NCBI RefSeq assembly: GCF_900626155.1
Contig: NZ_LR130844.1
Location: 682,061 to 746,060, forward strand
Source: Anaerococcus vaginimassiliensis
Lineage (GTDB): Bacteria > Bacillota > Clostridia > Tissierellales > Peptoniphilaceae
Direction: 5' to 3'
DNA: 64,000 bases
In this document: positions 34,563-45,921 of the stretch, in pieces
Layout of the letters: every line of letters begins with the position of its first letter
Numbering within the stretch: position 1 is the stretch's first letter
Program-made: the position numbers and the translations under genes
The notes under the pieces: model-generated
What the model saw: only the letters and a program-made list of their open reading frames with translations
Database searches by the model: none
Told to the model about the DNA's origin: nothing

Positions 34563-35471
34563 ATGAGAGATATTTACCTTGGAGTAGATGGAGGTGGAAC
34601 AAAAACGGCCTTTCTCTTGGATGTAGAAGGAGAAAGGTATGAGTCCAAACAAATAACCATCCATCCCAAACAAATAAGTAAACAACAGTTTTTTGAAATA
34701 ATGAAACTAGGTGTGGGAGAAGTATGTGAGGAAGCTTCAATAAAACCAGAAGAGATTTCCTATACTTTTGTCGCAGCACCAGGTTACGGCCAATATCCAG
34801 ATACAGAGGCCTATATTGACCAAGGAATAAGAGAAGCTATCGGATCAGACAGGTTTACTGTAGCTAATGATTGTGTAAATGGTTGGGCAGGAAGCTTAAA
34901 TGCTAAACCAGGTATAAATCTAGTATTAGGAACAGGACAAATCGGATATGGAGTTGATGAAAAAGGAAACTCAATGAGATCTGGCGGTTGGGGCCCTCTC
35001 TTAGGAGATGAAGCAAGTGGATATTATATAGGACTTAAGATTTTAAACCATTTTACAAAAATGAGTGATGGAAGAGCTACTAAAACTGTCCTATATGACC
35101 TTATCAGGGAAAGATTAAACCTCGATAATGATATGGAAATCATAGACCTTGCTGAGAATATGAAAAGGGATGAAATAGCAGACCTATCAAAAGTATTTAC
35201 CAAAGGACTTGAAGAAAAAGATAGCTATTGTGAAAGTCTCCTAGAAGAAATTGCATATGAGTCAGATCTAGTAATTGATTCTATCATAAAAGGTTTAGAT
35301 TTTGATAATGAAGTAAAAGTATCATACTCAGGTGGAGTATTTAACTTAGGTGATAAGTTGATAAGTAAAATTGAAGAAAAATCGAAAAATCAAATAAAAA
35401 TACTAGAGCCTTACACAAATCCTTCAGAAGGTGCATTGATACTTGCTAAAATGAACAAGGACCTCCAATAA
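34563..35471 (+). CDS. BadF/BadG/BcrA-type ATPase, probable N-acetylglucosamine kinase
   Basis: 302 residues, actin-like ATPase fold. Phosphate-1 loop LGVDGGGTKTAF (about 6-17), N-loop around VANDCVNGWAGS (about 100-111), LVLGTGQIGYGV (about 119-130) and GGWGPLLGDEASGYYIG (about 141-157), all as in GlcNAc kinases. It follows mglC closely, suggesting that the imported sugar or a derivative is phosphorylated here. Two adjacent ATGs occur; AAGGAG is six bases from 34563. Amino-sugar use would connect to nagB at 6.7 kb; this link is inference. Confidence 0.78.
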   Translation: MRDIYLGVDGGGTKTAFLLDVEGERYESKQITIHPKQISKQQFFEIMKLGVGEVCEEASIKPEEISYTFVAAPGYGQYPDTEAYIDQGIREAIGSDRFTVANDCVNGWAGSLNAKPGINLVLGTGQIGYGVDEKGNSMRSGGWGPLLGDEASGYYIGLKILNHFTKMSDGRATKTVLYDLIRERLNLDNDMEIIDLAENMKRDEIADLSKVFTKGLEEKDSYCESLLEEIAYESDLVIDSIIKGLDFDNEVKVSYSGGVFNLGDKLISKIEEKSKNQIKILEPYTNPSEGALILAKMNKDLQ

Positions 35472-35486
35472 TCGGAGGTCCCTTTT
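35459..35486 (+). terminator. Terminator of the mgl operon
   Basis: GGACCTCC (35459-35466) pairs with GGAGGTCC (35474-35481), followed by CTTTTT. Confidence 0.9.
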
Positions 35487-35502
35487 TATGTTTTAAATTA
35501 AA

Positions 35503-35751
35503 TTATAAAAAATCTACTTCACTCTCATTGATAACCTTAGAAGGAACACCGACCCTACCAGCCTTCCTAGCCTCTTCGTAACCTTCTAGCCTATCTCTAA
35601 AATACAAAAATCTCTTTAGGTTTGCCATATTTTCTGTAATATTGTAAAAAGAAATTCCCTCATATTTCTCAGGATTTTTTGTCCTATCTGCCATGATTAA
35701 TGTACAATCTGGGCACTTATCACTTACAAAAATTTCGATTTTTTCACTCAT
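35503..35751 (-). CDS. Glutaredoxin-like protein
   Basis: 82 residues with a thioredoxin-like fold: IEIFVSDKCPDC places the redox pair at C13 and C16, followed by FYNITENMANLKRFLYFRD and a RVGVPSKVI loop that carries the cis-proline. It fits the small CPDC glutaredoxin-like group of Firmicutes, whose substrates are not known. Its start overlaps the folA stop by four bases, so both are made from one transcript; a link to redox or nucleotide supply is possible but unproven. Confidence 0.75.
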   Translation of the reverse strand: MSEKIEIFVSDKCPDCTLIMADRTKNPEKYEGISFYNITENMANLKRFLYFRDRLEGYEEARKAGRVGVPSKVINESEVDFL

Positions 35752-36230
35752 TTAACCCTCCTATATGTCACATATTCAAAAGATACCCCATCTTCGGTGA
35801 AAATATCAGATTTCTCATAGACTTTCCAACTATGATCATCGTCAAAATTATGAAGGAAGGTATCAGCCTCTTTTTCACCATCAATTTTGGTTATTATAGC
35901 CTCATCACAATAGGGAAGAAACATCTCTACAATTTTTTCTCCTCCAATAACAAAAGCTTCTTTGTCACTATATTTAACATAAGAAAGGACATCTTTTGGA
36001 TTAGAAAAAACCAAACCATCATCAATCTTAAAATCCTTATTTCTAGATAAAACCAAGTTTTCCCTAGAAGAAAGACCGCCACCCATAGACTCGTAAGTTT
36101 TTCTTCCCATTATGCAAATGTTATTTATAGTAGTATCTTTAAAATGCTTGAGGTCGGATTTAATATGATAAAGCATCTCCCCATCCTTACCAATCCCCCA
36201 ATTTTTATCAACAGCTAGAATAATTTTCAT
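35748..36230 (-). CDS. folA: Dihydrofolate reductase
   Basis: 160 residues, usual length. Reduces dihydrofolate with NADPH. Motifs: IILAVDKNWGIGKDGEMLYHIKSDLKHFK (spread over about 3-31), with Asp in place of the usual active-site acid position, CIMGRKTYESMG (about 39-50), NLVLSRN (about 57-63), and VIGGEKIVEMFLPYCDEAIITKI (spread over about 93-115). No thyA is adjacent. It is followed by the overlapping glutaredoxin-like gene and preceded by a HAD phosphatase on the same strand with a 9-base gap. Confidence 0.93.
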   Translation of the reverse strand: MKIILAVDKNWGIGKDGEMLYHIKSDLKHFKDTTINNICIMGRKTYESMGGGLSSRENLVLSRNKDFKIDDGLVFSNPKDVLSYVKYSDKEAFVIGGEKIVEMFLPYCDEAIITKIDGEKEADTFLHNFDDDHSWKVYEKSDIFTEDGVSFEYVTYRRVK

Positions 36231-36239
36231 ACCTTCTCC

Positions 36240-37043
36240 TTACAAAACAAATTTCTCTAAATAATAAGCTATACCGTCTTCTTCGTTTGTTAGGGTTATG
36301 AAATCTGATATTTCTTTAATTCCTTCTACTGCATTTCCCATAGCAACACCAACTCCTGCCATTTCTATCATTGATTTATCGTTCATTTCATCTCCGAAGG
36401 CTATAATATTTTCATAAGGGATACTATAGATATCTGCTATTTCATAGAGACTTTTACCTTTGCTTACGCCTTTTGGCATTATTTCATAATACCAAGGGGT
36501 TGACCTTACTTGATGGGTTATGTCTTTGTATTTTTCGTAGATTATCCTTGATGGTTCTTCTATTCTATTAGGGTTTTGTGATAGCAATATATTGTTGGGT
36601 TCAAAGTCTATATCGTCAATTAGATTTTCTCTTAGGACTATTTCTTGATTAGTTTGATCTGCGGTCTCTTTTAGCCAATAGGTGTCCATACTATTTGTAT
36701 ATATTTTTCCATCGTAGTAAATCATTATATCTATGTCAATATTTCTTATAAAATCTAGAAATTCTCTCATAAAGTCAAGACTTAGGGTGTGATTTGCTAT
36801 GATTTTTCTGGATTTAAAGTCAGTTATCCTACCTCCATTAAAGTTTGATAGGAAACCTCCATATTTTTGAAAATCTAATTCTTCTGCTAGAAATGTAGTT
36901 CCGCTATAGTCTCTTCCACTTGCTATCACAAGTTTATGACCAGCTTCTCTTATTTTTTTTAAAACTTCTTTATTTTTATCGCTTATTCTTTTATCATCTG
37001 TTAAAAGTGTACCATCTATGTCAACGGCTATTAGTTTTTCCAT
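36240..37043 (-). CDS. Cof-type HAD phosphatase (copy 1)
   Basis: 267 residues. HAD motif I AVDIDGTLLTDD (Asp8, Asp10), motif II VIASGRDYS, motif III lysine in KGVSKGKSLYEIA, motif IV IAFGDEMNDKSMIEMAGVGVAMGNA. The type IIB cap lies between (about 85-190). Such enzymes remove phosphate from sugar phosphates or flavin precursors. Two close relatives lie at 45.1-46.7 kb; all three share the ISDFITLTNEEDGIAYYLE-like ending. Heads the folA-glutaredoxin transcript. Confidence 0.88.
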   Translation of the reverse strand: MEKLIAVDIDGTLLTDDKRISDKNKEVLKKIREAGHKLVIASGRDYSGTTFLAEELDFQKYGGFLSNFNGGRITDFKSRKIIANHTLSLDFMREFLDFIRNIDIDIMIYYDGKIYTNSMDTYWLKETADQTNQEIVLRENLIDDIDFEPNNILLSQNPNRIEEPSRIIYEKYKDITHQVRSTPWYYEIMPKGVSKGKSLYEIADIYSIPYENIIAFGDEMNDKSMIEMAGVGVAMGNAVEGIKEISDFITLTNEEDGIAYYLEKFVL

Positions 37044-37218
37044 AATATTCCTTTCTATTGTAAGTCGTCTTTATTTTATTATAAGATAAATATATATAAA
37101 CTCCACACAAAGATTTCCTTGTATTAATTTTACTTCTTTACTAGAAGGCATATAAAGCTTTAAATTATGACGAAAACTCCTAACAAAGCAAATTCAATTA
37201 AAAGGGAAAATGTTTGTG

Positions 37219-37246
37219 TTGAGGTTTTTTGTGGATTTTATATAAT
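37219..37246 (+). promoter_or_regulatory. Promoter of the PTS operon
   Basis: TTGAGG (37219-37224), 16 bases, TATAAT (37241-37246), 20 bases before the regulator start. No antiterminator-type (RAT) hairpin is visible in the short leader. Confidence 0.6.
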
Positions 37247-37265
37247 TTAATTGAAAGGTGGAAAG

Positions 37266-39155
37266 ATGATAGAAACTAGAACAAAAGAGATTTTTGATTT
37301 TTTGACAAGTGATTATAAGTTTCATAGTTCAGAGGAAATTGGGAATCATCTTGAATTAAGTTCTAAAACTGTTCAAAAAGAAATACTTATTCTTAATTCC
37401 TATATTAGGGGGAAGGGGGCGATTGTAGAATCTGAGCCTGGAAAAGGATATCAGTTTATAATCAATGATAAGAAAAAATTTAAAAATTTCTTAAAGCATG
37501 ATTGGTTTAGATATGCTTATTTCCATCAAGAAAATCCAAGTAAAGATTTCAGGATAGAAAACATATTAAAATTGCTTTTATTTTCTAATTCATATATCAA
37601 ACAACAAGAGCTTGCAGATATGTTTTATGTTTCCTTGTCTTTGATAAATAAGGATATAAAGAAAGTAAGAAAGCTATTAAAAGATTATAATATCGAGCTT
37701 ATAAGTAAACCATACTATGGGATGAAAATTAAAGGGAATGAGAAGGATATAAGGCTTGCTATTAGAAATGAAATCGGAGAGGATCCTTCGATATTTGGAG
37801 GAGATAACAAAGAATATTTATTTAAACAAATCCAAGCTATAATTAATGATATTGACTTCCCGGATTCATTTTACATGCCTTATGCAAATTTCAAGAATTT
37901 GGTCATCCATATTTATATATCTATACTAAGAATAAAAGAAGGAAAATATATAAATCTACCTGAAGATCTTTCTAAAAGAGCCATATCCAGAGATGAGTTT
38001 GATATTGCAAATAAAGTTGTTGACGAACTTAGCAGAAAGCTTTATATAGAATTTCCCAAGGATGAGATTTTGTATTTGACAATGCATCTTATAAGCAAAA
38101 ACGCAGTTACTAATTATGAAAAGGTATCTCAAGAAATATCCGAGCTTGCCCAGTTAATGATTGATGAGATATACAAAGTAACCAAGTATGATTTTAGATC
38201 TAATATAGACTTATTCTTTGCCCTTTCCTTACACATTGGTCCTCTTATTGAAAGACTACGATATGGGCTAACTATGAAAAATCCGATACTTGAAGATATC
38301 AAGAAAAATCAAATAGCCTTTATGTTAGCAACCATTGCTACAAATCCAATAAGTAAGATTTATAAAAAGAAGGTTTCAGATGATGAGATCGGATATATTG
38401 CCCTACACATAGCAAGTGCTATGGAGAGAAACTTTTTAGAAAAAAGAGATATCTTGGTAGTTTGCGGATCAGGTAATGCATCAGCTCAAATAATGAAAAC
38501 ACAAATAGAAAGAAGATATAAGGAAGAGATCAACAGCATAACTCTAACAGATGTTAGCAAACTAGACCTTTATAATTTAGATAAATTTGATTTCATAGTA
38601 TCTTCCATAGAAATAAAGGGAAAAACTCGAACACCTATTGTCTATGTAGATGTTATATTTAAACAAAAAGATTTTGACTTGATTGAAGATGCTATAAATA
38701 TTGATGGTATGGCTGAAATCAATAATATATTCATCAACTCTATATTTGTTAGAGATATTGATATAAAAGATAGGAGCGAAGCTTTAGACAAATTGTCGGA
38801 AATTGCATCTGAAAAAACAAATCTTTCAAAAGATGAGATAAGAGATCAATACGAAAAAAGAGAGAAGATGGCATTTACCGCTTATGGAAAAGTTGCAATC
38901 CCTCATATTCTCGAACAAGTCGAAGTAGAAAGCTTTGCAATTATTCTAATACCCCAAAAAGCTATCAAATGGAATGATAAAGATGTAAATATTATATATT
39001 CACTATTTGTAAAAAAAGATATAGGAGATATGAATGCCTACTATGAAAAGCTTGGAGATTATCTAAATAATGATGAACTCATTTACGAGTCAATCAAGTC
39101 CAATAACAAAATCGAATTTATGAATATATTTTTAGGAGGAAAGAATAATGAATGA
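37266..39155 (+). CDS. PRD-domain transcription activator with EIIB-like and EIIA-like domains
   Basis: 629 residues, the LicR/MtlR-type layout. Order: HTH (about 1-60), second HTH (about 80-130), PRD1 (about 180-280, His in LVIHIYIS and LYLTMHL), PRD2 (about 285-390, His in ALSLHIGP and YIALHIAS), EIIB-like domain (about 395-480, VVCGSGNASAQ with Cys) and EIIA-like domain (about 490-629, GKVAIPHILE with His). Phosphorylation of these by the PTS tunes activity. AAGGTGG precedes the ATG at 37266. It overlaps the EIIA gene by 8 bases and so heads the operon it should control. Confidence 0.88.
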   Translation: MIETRTKEIFDFLTSDYKFHSSEEIGNHLELSSKTVQKEILILNSYIRGKGAIVESEPGKGYQFIINDKKKFKNFLKHDWFRYAYFHQENPSKDFRIENILKLLLFSNSYIKQQELADMFYVSLSLINKDIKKVRKLLKDYNIELISKPYYGMKIKGNEKDIRLAIRNEIGEDPSIFGGDNKEYLFKQIQAIINDIDFPDSFYMPYANFKNLVIHIYISILRIKEGKYINLPEDLSKRAISRDEFDIANKVVDELSRKLYIEFPKDEILYLTMHLISKNAVTNYEKVSQEISELAQLMIDEIYKVTKYDFRSNIDLFFALSLHIGPLIERLRYGLTMKNPILEDIKKNQIAFMLATIATNPISKIYKKKVSDDEIGYIALHIASAMERNFLEKRDILVVCGSGNASAQIMKTQIERRYKEEINSITLTDVSKLDLYNLDKFDFIVSSIEIKGKTRTPIVYVDVIFKQKDFDLIEDAINIDGMAEINNIFINSIFVRDIDIKDRSEALDKLSEIASEKTNLSKDEIRDQYEKREKMAFTAYGKVAIPHILEQVEVESFAIILIPQKAIKWNDKDVNIIYSLFVKKDIGDMNAYYEKLGDYLNNDELIYESIKSNNKIEFMNIFLGGKNNE

Positions 39156-39477
39156 TGAAAAATTGTATGAGTTAGCCTTTCAAATCATAGTTCACGCTGG
39201 CGAATCGAGAAGCTTATCTAGTGAAGCTATGGATGCCGCAGAAAACTTTGACTTTGACAAGGCAGAAGATCTATTAAAAAAGGCAAACGACGAGTTTCTA
39301 GAATGTCACCAAGTTCAAACAGATCTTTTAACCAAAGAAGCTAACGGTGAAAAATCTGATATAAATATCATCTTAGTCCACTCACAAGACCACCTTACAA
39401 TGGCAACAATGGCAATGGACAATGCCAAAAGATGGATCACATTAAACAAAAAATTACAAAAAATGGAGGAGAAATAA
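39148..39477 (+). CDS. PTS lactose/cellobiose EIIA component
   Basis: 109-residue three-helix protein. FQIIVHAGESRSLSSEAMDAAENFDF (about 8-33) and VHSQDHLTMATMAMDNA (about 73-89) are typical of LacF/CelC; the second holds the phosphorylated histidine and the trimer-centre aspartate. Receives phosphate from HPr and passes it to the EIIB encoded next, one base downstream. Confidence 0.93.
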   Translation: MNDEKLYELAFQIIVHAGESRSLSSEAMDAAENFDFDKAEDLLKKANDEFLECHQVQTDLLTKEANGEKSDINIILVHSQDHLTMATMAMDNAKRWITLNKKLQKMEEK

Positions 39478-39478
39478 T

Positions 39479-39793
39479 ATGAAAAATGTAATGTTGATAT
39501 GTAACGCAGGAATGAGTTCTTCAGTAATGGCAAAAAAGACTACTAAGTTTTTACAAGAAAAGGGTGAAGATATACAAGTAGACGCAACAACAGTGGCATC
39601 TGCTGACAAAGTATTTACATCAGATAAATATGATTTGATACTAGTTAGTCCACAAATAAGAATGAAATTTGATGAATTTAGCAAAAAAGCAGAAAAAAAT
39701 AACAAGAAACTAGCTCAAGTTCCATTCAATGCTTACGCACCAATACCATCAGGTGTAGAAGCTATGGCAAAAATTGTTCTAGAAAACATCTAA
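39479..39793 (+). CDS. PTS cellobiose-type EIIB component
   Basis: 104 residues. LICNAGMSSSVMAKK contains the phosphorylated Cys8 in a P-loop like those of phosphatases. The fold is that of CelB/ChbB type EIIB. Ends one base into the following membrane protein gene. It transfers phosphate to the sugar held by the EIIC at 40290. Confidence 0.93.
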   Translation: MKNVMLICNAGMSSSVMAKKTTKFLQEKGEDIQVDATTVASADKVFTSDKYDLILVSPQIRMKFDEFSKKAEKNNKKLAQVPFNAYAPIPSGVEAMAKIVLENI

Positions 39794-40281
39794 TGGCTAA
39801 AATAAACGATAAGATAGAGAAAAGTTTTAAGATACGAAGGTACACCCTTCTTAGATATCTAAACGCCTTACTTTTCTTTATGTGTTTACACTGGAGTATA
39901 GGATTATTTGTCTATGAAAAATATCTACAATTACTTATCCCAGTAATCATTATGGTTTTAATCCTTGTTACAGTAAAAGACCAATATGCGTCATTTACTG
40001 ATAAGAAAGTAGATATTAGCAGATCTAAAAAAATATACTTTATTATCGTAATCGGACTTTTGCTAGTGGCCTTTGTATCTATTAGTAATTATAAAATATT
40101 TTTCCCATATCTTGGGCAAAGAATGTATTTTTATATCATTTATTTTCTAATGATTGTTATAGCGGTTAGTTTATATATAAAATCCAAGAAGATATATGAA
40201 AATACTGATTCGACATATAAAAAGTATATAGAAGTATTAGATAAAGATTATAGTAAAATCAAAAATTTAAAAAGAAAGTGA
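39793..40281 (+). CDS. Membrane protein of unknown function inside the PTS operon
   Basis: 162 residues with four to five hydrophobic helices (about 20-38, 44-60, 75-92, 98-120 and possibly a fifth) and a basic, Lys-rich cytoplasmic tail. No PTS motif or known domain recognised. It overlaps EIIB by one base and ends 8 bases before EIIC, so it is made with the transporter and may be an accessory subunit or assembly factor. This is a gap in the expected EIIA-EIIB-EIIC order. Confidence 0.65.
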   Translation: MAKINDKIEKSFKIRRYTLLRYLNALLFFMCLHWSIGLFVYEKYLQLLIPVIIMVLILVTVKDQYASFTDKKVDISRSKKIYFIIVIGLLLVAFVSISNYKIFFPYLGQRMYFYIIYFLMIVIAVSLYIKSKKIYENTDSTYKKYIEVLDKDYSKIKNLKRK

Positions 40282-40289
40282 AGGAAATT

Positions 40290-43050
<2,761 letters not shown>

Positions 43051-43071
43051 TTAAATCTTAAAGGAGATTAA

Positions 43072-44238
43072 ATGAAACATACTTTAGGTATTTCAGTATA
43101 TCCAGATATTAGTTCATTAGAAGATATAAAAAAATATATAGAACTTTCATCTAAGTACGGATTCAAAAAGATTTTCTCATCTATGTTTTCTGTAGAAGGC
43201 AGCAAGGAAGAAGTACTAGATTATTTTGAAGAATTGATAGATTTCTCCCATAAACACGGAATGATCGTGGATTTGGATGTAAATCCAGACCTTTTTAAAA
43301 GGCTAGATGCGAGTATAGATGATTTATCAGTTTTTTCTGAAATTGGTGTCGACATACTTAGAATGGACCAAAGTTTTGGTAAAGACAAAGACTTTGAGCT
43401 CATGAACAATAAATATGGAATAGATATTGAATTTAATTCTAATATCAAGGTTGTTGATGGACTAGTTAAAGCTGGCACAAACCCAGAAGATATCCTTGTT
43501 TGTTACAACTTCTATCCTCAAAGATATACAGGATTTGGTTGGGATGTATTTAGGGAAATGTCAGCTGAGTTAAAAAGCTATGGTGATGTCAATATTGGAG
43601 CTTTTGTTAGCTCAAATAATTCCAACACTCATGGAGTTTGGGACTCAAAAGATGGGCTACCAACAGTAGAAAGGCTTAGGTATTTGCCTATAGATACTCA
43701 AGCGAGAATTTTACTTGCCACAGGTCTAATCAATGACATTATCATTGGTAATGCCTACGCTAGTGAAGATGAGTTAAAAAGCTTAAAAGAAGTTTATGAT
43801 AATCATTCATTTGATATTTGTAATGAGGGATTAAAAGAAAGTATCGAAAGTGGAACTTTTACTGTGAATTCATCACAAATAATCCAGCTAAAACCTGAGA
43901 TTTACGAGAAGGTAAGCGATGTAGAAAAGGATATACTCTATAACTTCGCACCTCACATTTCGATTGAGAGAAATAATGAATTTATCTGGAGATCGAGGAT
44001 GTCTAGAATAGAAGATGAAAGAGCTATTGAACCTAGAACTTCAGATAAAAAATACTTTGACCGAGGAGATGTTTTGATAGTTAATGACAACTACAGACAC
44101 TATGCTGGTGAAGTTGAAATAGCCTTAGGAAAAGTTGAAAATGATGGAGAAAGAAACTTAGTAGCTAGAATAAAGGAAGATGAGCTAATGATGCTCGATC
44201 TGATTGATTCTGGTATTTTAGTTAAGTTTATTAAATAA
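43072..44238 (+). CDS. DUF871/MupG-like 6-phospho-glycosidase
   Basis: 388 residues: an N-terminal TIM barrel (about 1-235) starting LGISVYPDISSLEDI, and a C-terminal cyclophilin-like domain (about 265-388). Matches the DUF871 family, of which Staphylococcus MupG cuts MurNAc-6-phosphate-GlcNAc. Family members usually sit in PTS operons. With GH1, PTS and PRD regulator here, cell-wall or host disaccharides are plausible substrates, but no murQ is present. Last gene before a strong terminator. Confidence 0.82.
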   Translation: MKHTLGISVYPDISSLEDIKKYIELSSKYGFKKIFSSMFSVEGSKEEVLDYFEELIDFSHKHGMIVDLDVNPDLFKRLDASIDDLSVFSEIGVDILRMDQSFGKDKDFELMNNKYGIDIEFNSNIKVVDGLVKAGTNPEDILVCYNFYPQRYTGFGWDVFREMSAELKSYGDVNIGAFVSSNNSNTHGVWDSKDGLPTVERLRYLPIDTQARILLATGLINDIIIGNAYASEDELKSLKEVYDNHSFDICNEGLKESIESGTFTVNSSQIIQLKPEIYEKVSDVEKDILYNFAPHISIERNNEFIWRSRMSRIEDERAIEPRTSDKKYFDRGDVLIVNDNYRHYAGEVEIALGKVENDGERNLVARIKEDELMMLDLIDSGILVKFIK

Positions 44239-44245
44239 GTAATCT

Positions 44246-44284
44246 GCCTGCGGGATATAAATATGTATACCGCAGGCTTTTTTA
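44246..44284 (+). terminator. Terminator of the PTS operon
   Basis: GCCTGCGG (44246-44253) pairs exactly with CCGCAGGC (44270-44277), followed by seven T. Confidence 0.92.
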
Positions 44285-44293
44285 GGAGATACT

Positions 44294-44874
44294 ATGAGAA
44301 AATTATACTTAGTTCGTCACGGACAAACTTTATTTAACCTAAGAGGAAAGACTCAAGGTTGGTGCGATTCTCCTCTTACAGAACTGGGCATCAAACAAGC
44401 TGAGATTACAAGATCATTTTTCACAGATAATAATATCAAGATAGAAGAACTTTACTCTTCAACATCTGAAAGAGCGATAGATACTGCAAATATTATATCA
44501 GATCTAGAAGTTAAACCTAGAAAAGGACTTAAGGAATGGAATTTTGGAAAGATGGAAGGGACCTTCAAAAGGTACCAAGACATGAGGGGCAAATAACCCA
44601 TGAAGATTTTTTTGTTCCTTTCGGTGGAGAATCAGATAGACAAGCAGGCGATAGATTTTCATCTGAGATAGACAATATTTTACAAAATACAGATGCTAAG
44701 AATATTTTATGCGTGGCTCATGGTGGAGTTTTGTGGCTATATTACCTTAGAAAAGTTGAAAATAGAAATCCAGAAGATAGCAAGTATTTTGGCAATTGTT
44801 GTGTTTTAGAGTTCGACATTGATGATAATAACAAAGTTACCTTTGCTAATATTTATAATCCAACAGTTGATTAA
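44294..44874 (+). pseudogene. Histidine phosphatase gene with a frameshift in a G-tract
   Basis: First frame: LYLVRHGQTLFN (catalytic His9), YSSTSERAIDTA and GLKEWNFGKMEGTF, running into a stop at 44594. Second frame: QITHEDFFVPFGGES, ILCVAHGGVLWLYY (second His) and the normal C-terminus to 44874. Adding one G to the GGGG at 44586-44589 joins the frames as MRGQITHEDFF with no loss, giving about 193 residues, the usual length of a phosphoglycerate-mutase-like phosphatase. Either a real mutation, slippage-based switching, or a sequencing error in a homopolymer. Confidence 0.85.
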
Positions 44875-44881
44875 AAAGTTT

Positions 44882-45119
44882 CTATTAATAACAAAAACAG
44901 AGCGTAGACAAAATCCAAAAACGCTTACTAAGCTACAGAAATTTAGAAATTCTAAATCTCATAATACTGTAAATCGCAAACTCGCTAATGCTCAAACAGT
45001 GCGATTTACGGGCGTATTATTTCGATTTGAATTTCTTAAAATTTCTTCTGAATGGAACGCTTCCTTTTGGATTTTGTCACTTTGTCAACAGCCTGATTTT
45101 ATTTGTTATTTTCTAATAG
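44882..45119. repeat. Fold-back (long imperfect inverted repeat) element
   Basis: The 249-base gap between converging genes is a nested palindrome centred near 45000. Exact or near-exact arm pairs from outside in: AATAACAAA (44887) with TTTGTTATT (45102); GACAAAATCCAAAA (44907) with TTTTGGATTTTGTC (45065); AGAAATTTAGAAATTC (44937) with GAATTTCTTAAAATTTCT (45029, two extra bases); GTAAATCGCA (44969) with TGCGATTTAC (45000). No protein is encoded. It resembles a miniature inverted-repeat element or a very long bidirectional terminator. Confidence 0.7.
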
Positions 45120-45123
45120 ATTT

Positions 45124-45921
45124 TTATAAAACAAATTTTTCTAGATAATAGGCTATGCCGTCTTCGTCGTTAGATAGAGTTATGAAATCTGCTATTTCTT
45201 TGATTTTTGGGACAGCATTTCCCATAGCGACACCAACGCCTGCCATTTCTAGCATTGATATATCGTTCATTTCATCACCGAAGGCGATAATATCCTTTTG
45301 GTCTATATCAAATATTTCTGCTATTTCTAATAGGCTTTTCCCTTTAGATGGTCCTTTAGGCATTACCTCGTAGAAATATCTGGCTGACTTCATTTGTTCT
45401 GTTTCTTCTCCGAACTTTTCCTTTAATTTTTTGATTGGAGGATCTATTCTATCAGGATCTTGGGCAAAGAGGATTTTATTTGGGCAAAAGTTAACTATAT
45501 CTTCTAAGTTTTCTACCACCTCTAGGTTCATGTTTACATTTTTTGCTTCAGAAACTGCATATTTTCCCTTATATCTTGAATAGATTGTTTCCTCGTAAGG
45601 AAGGATAATTTCAAGGTCTAAATCTTTGGAAAATGCTACGATCTCTCTTGCAAGCTTCATATCCATAGGATGACTTGTCAGTGTTTTATTTTCCTTGCAA
45701 TCTGTGATTGCTCCTCCGTTATAGGTAGAAAGGAGTCCTCCATATTTTTTAAAGTCTAAAATATCTGCCAATTCTCTAGCTCCTGGAGTGGGTCTACCTG
45801 TAACTATTACTACCTTGTGGCCTTCTTTCATAGCTTTTATCAGGGTGGTTCTAGTTTTTTCACTTATTTCTTTTCTACTATTGATGAGAGTCCCATCAAT
45901 ATCTAATCCAATTAATTTCAT
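45124..45921 (-). CDS. Cof-type HAD phosphatase (copy 2)
   Basis: 265 residues with all HAD motifs: GLDIDGTLINSR (Asp8, Asp10), VTGRPTPG, KGPSKGKSLLEIA and IAFGDEMNDISMLEMAGVGVAMGNA. Same cap type and length as copies at 36240 and 45921. Overlaps the upstream copy 3 by one base, so the two form an operon probably arisen by tandem duplication. The end lies at the edge of the fold-back element. Substrate not predictable. Confidence 0.88.
   Translation of the reverse strand: MKLIGLDIDGTLINSRKEISEKTRTTLIKAMKEGHKVVIVTGRPTPGARELADILDFKKYGGLLSTYNGGAITDCKENKTLTSHPMDMKLAREIVAFSKDLDLEIILPYEETIYSRYKGKYAVSEAKNVNMNLEVVENLEDIVNFCPNKILFAQDPDRIDPPIKKLKEKFGEETEQMKSARYFYEVMPKGPSKGKSLLEIAEIFDIDQKDIIAFGDEMNDISMLEMAGVGVAMGNAVPKIKEIADFITLSNDEDGIAYYLEKFVL

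Noticed and set aside
44819-45148. 109-residue frame across the gap after the histidine phosphatase
   Set aside because: It runs through the fold-back palindrome and out of frame with the phosphatase; no ribosome site and no recognisable protein.
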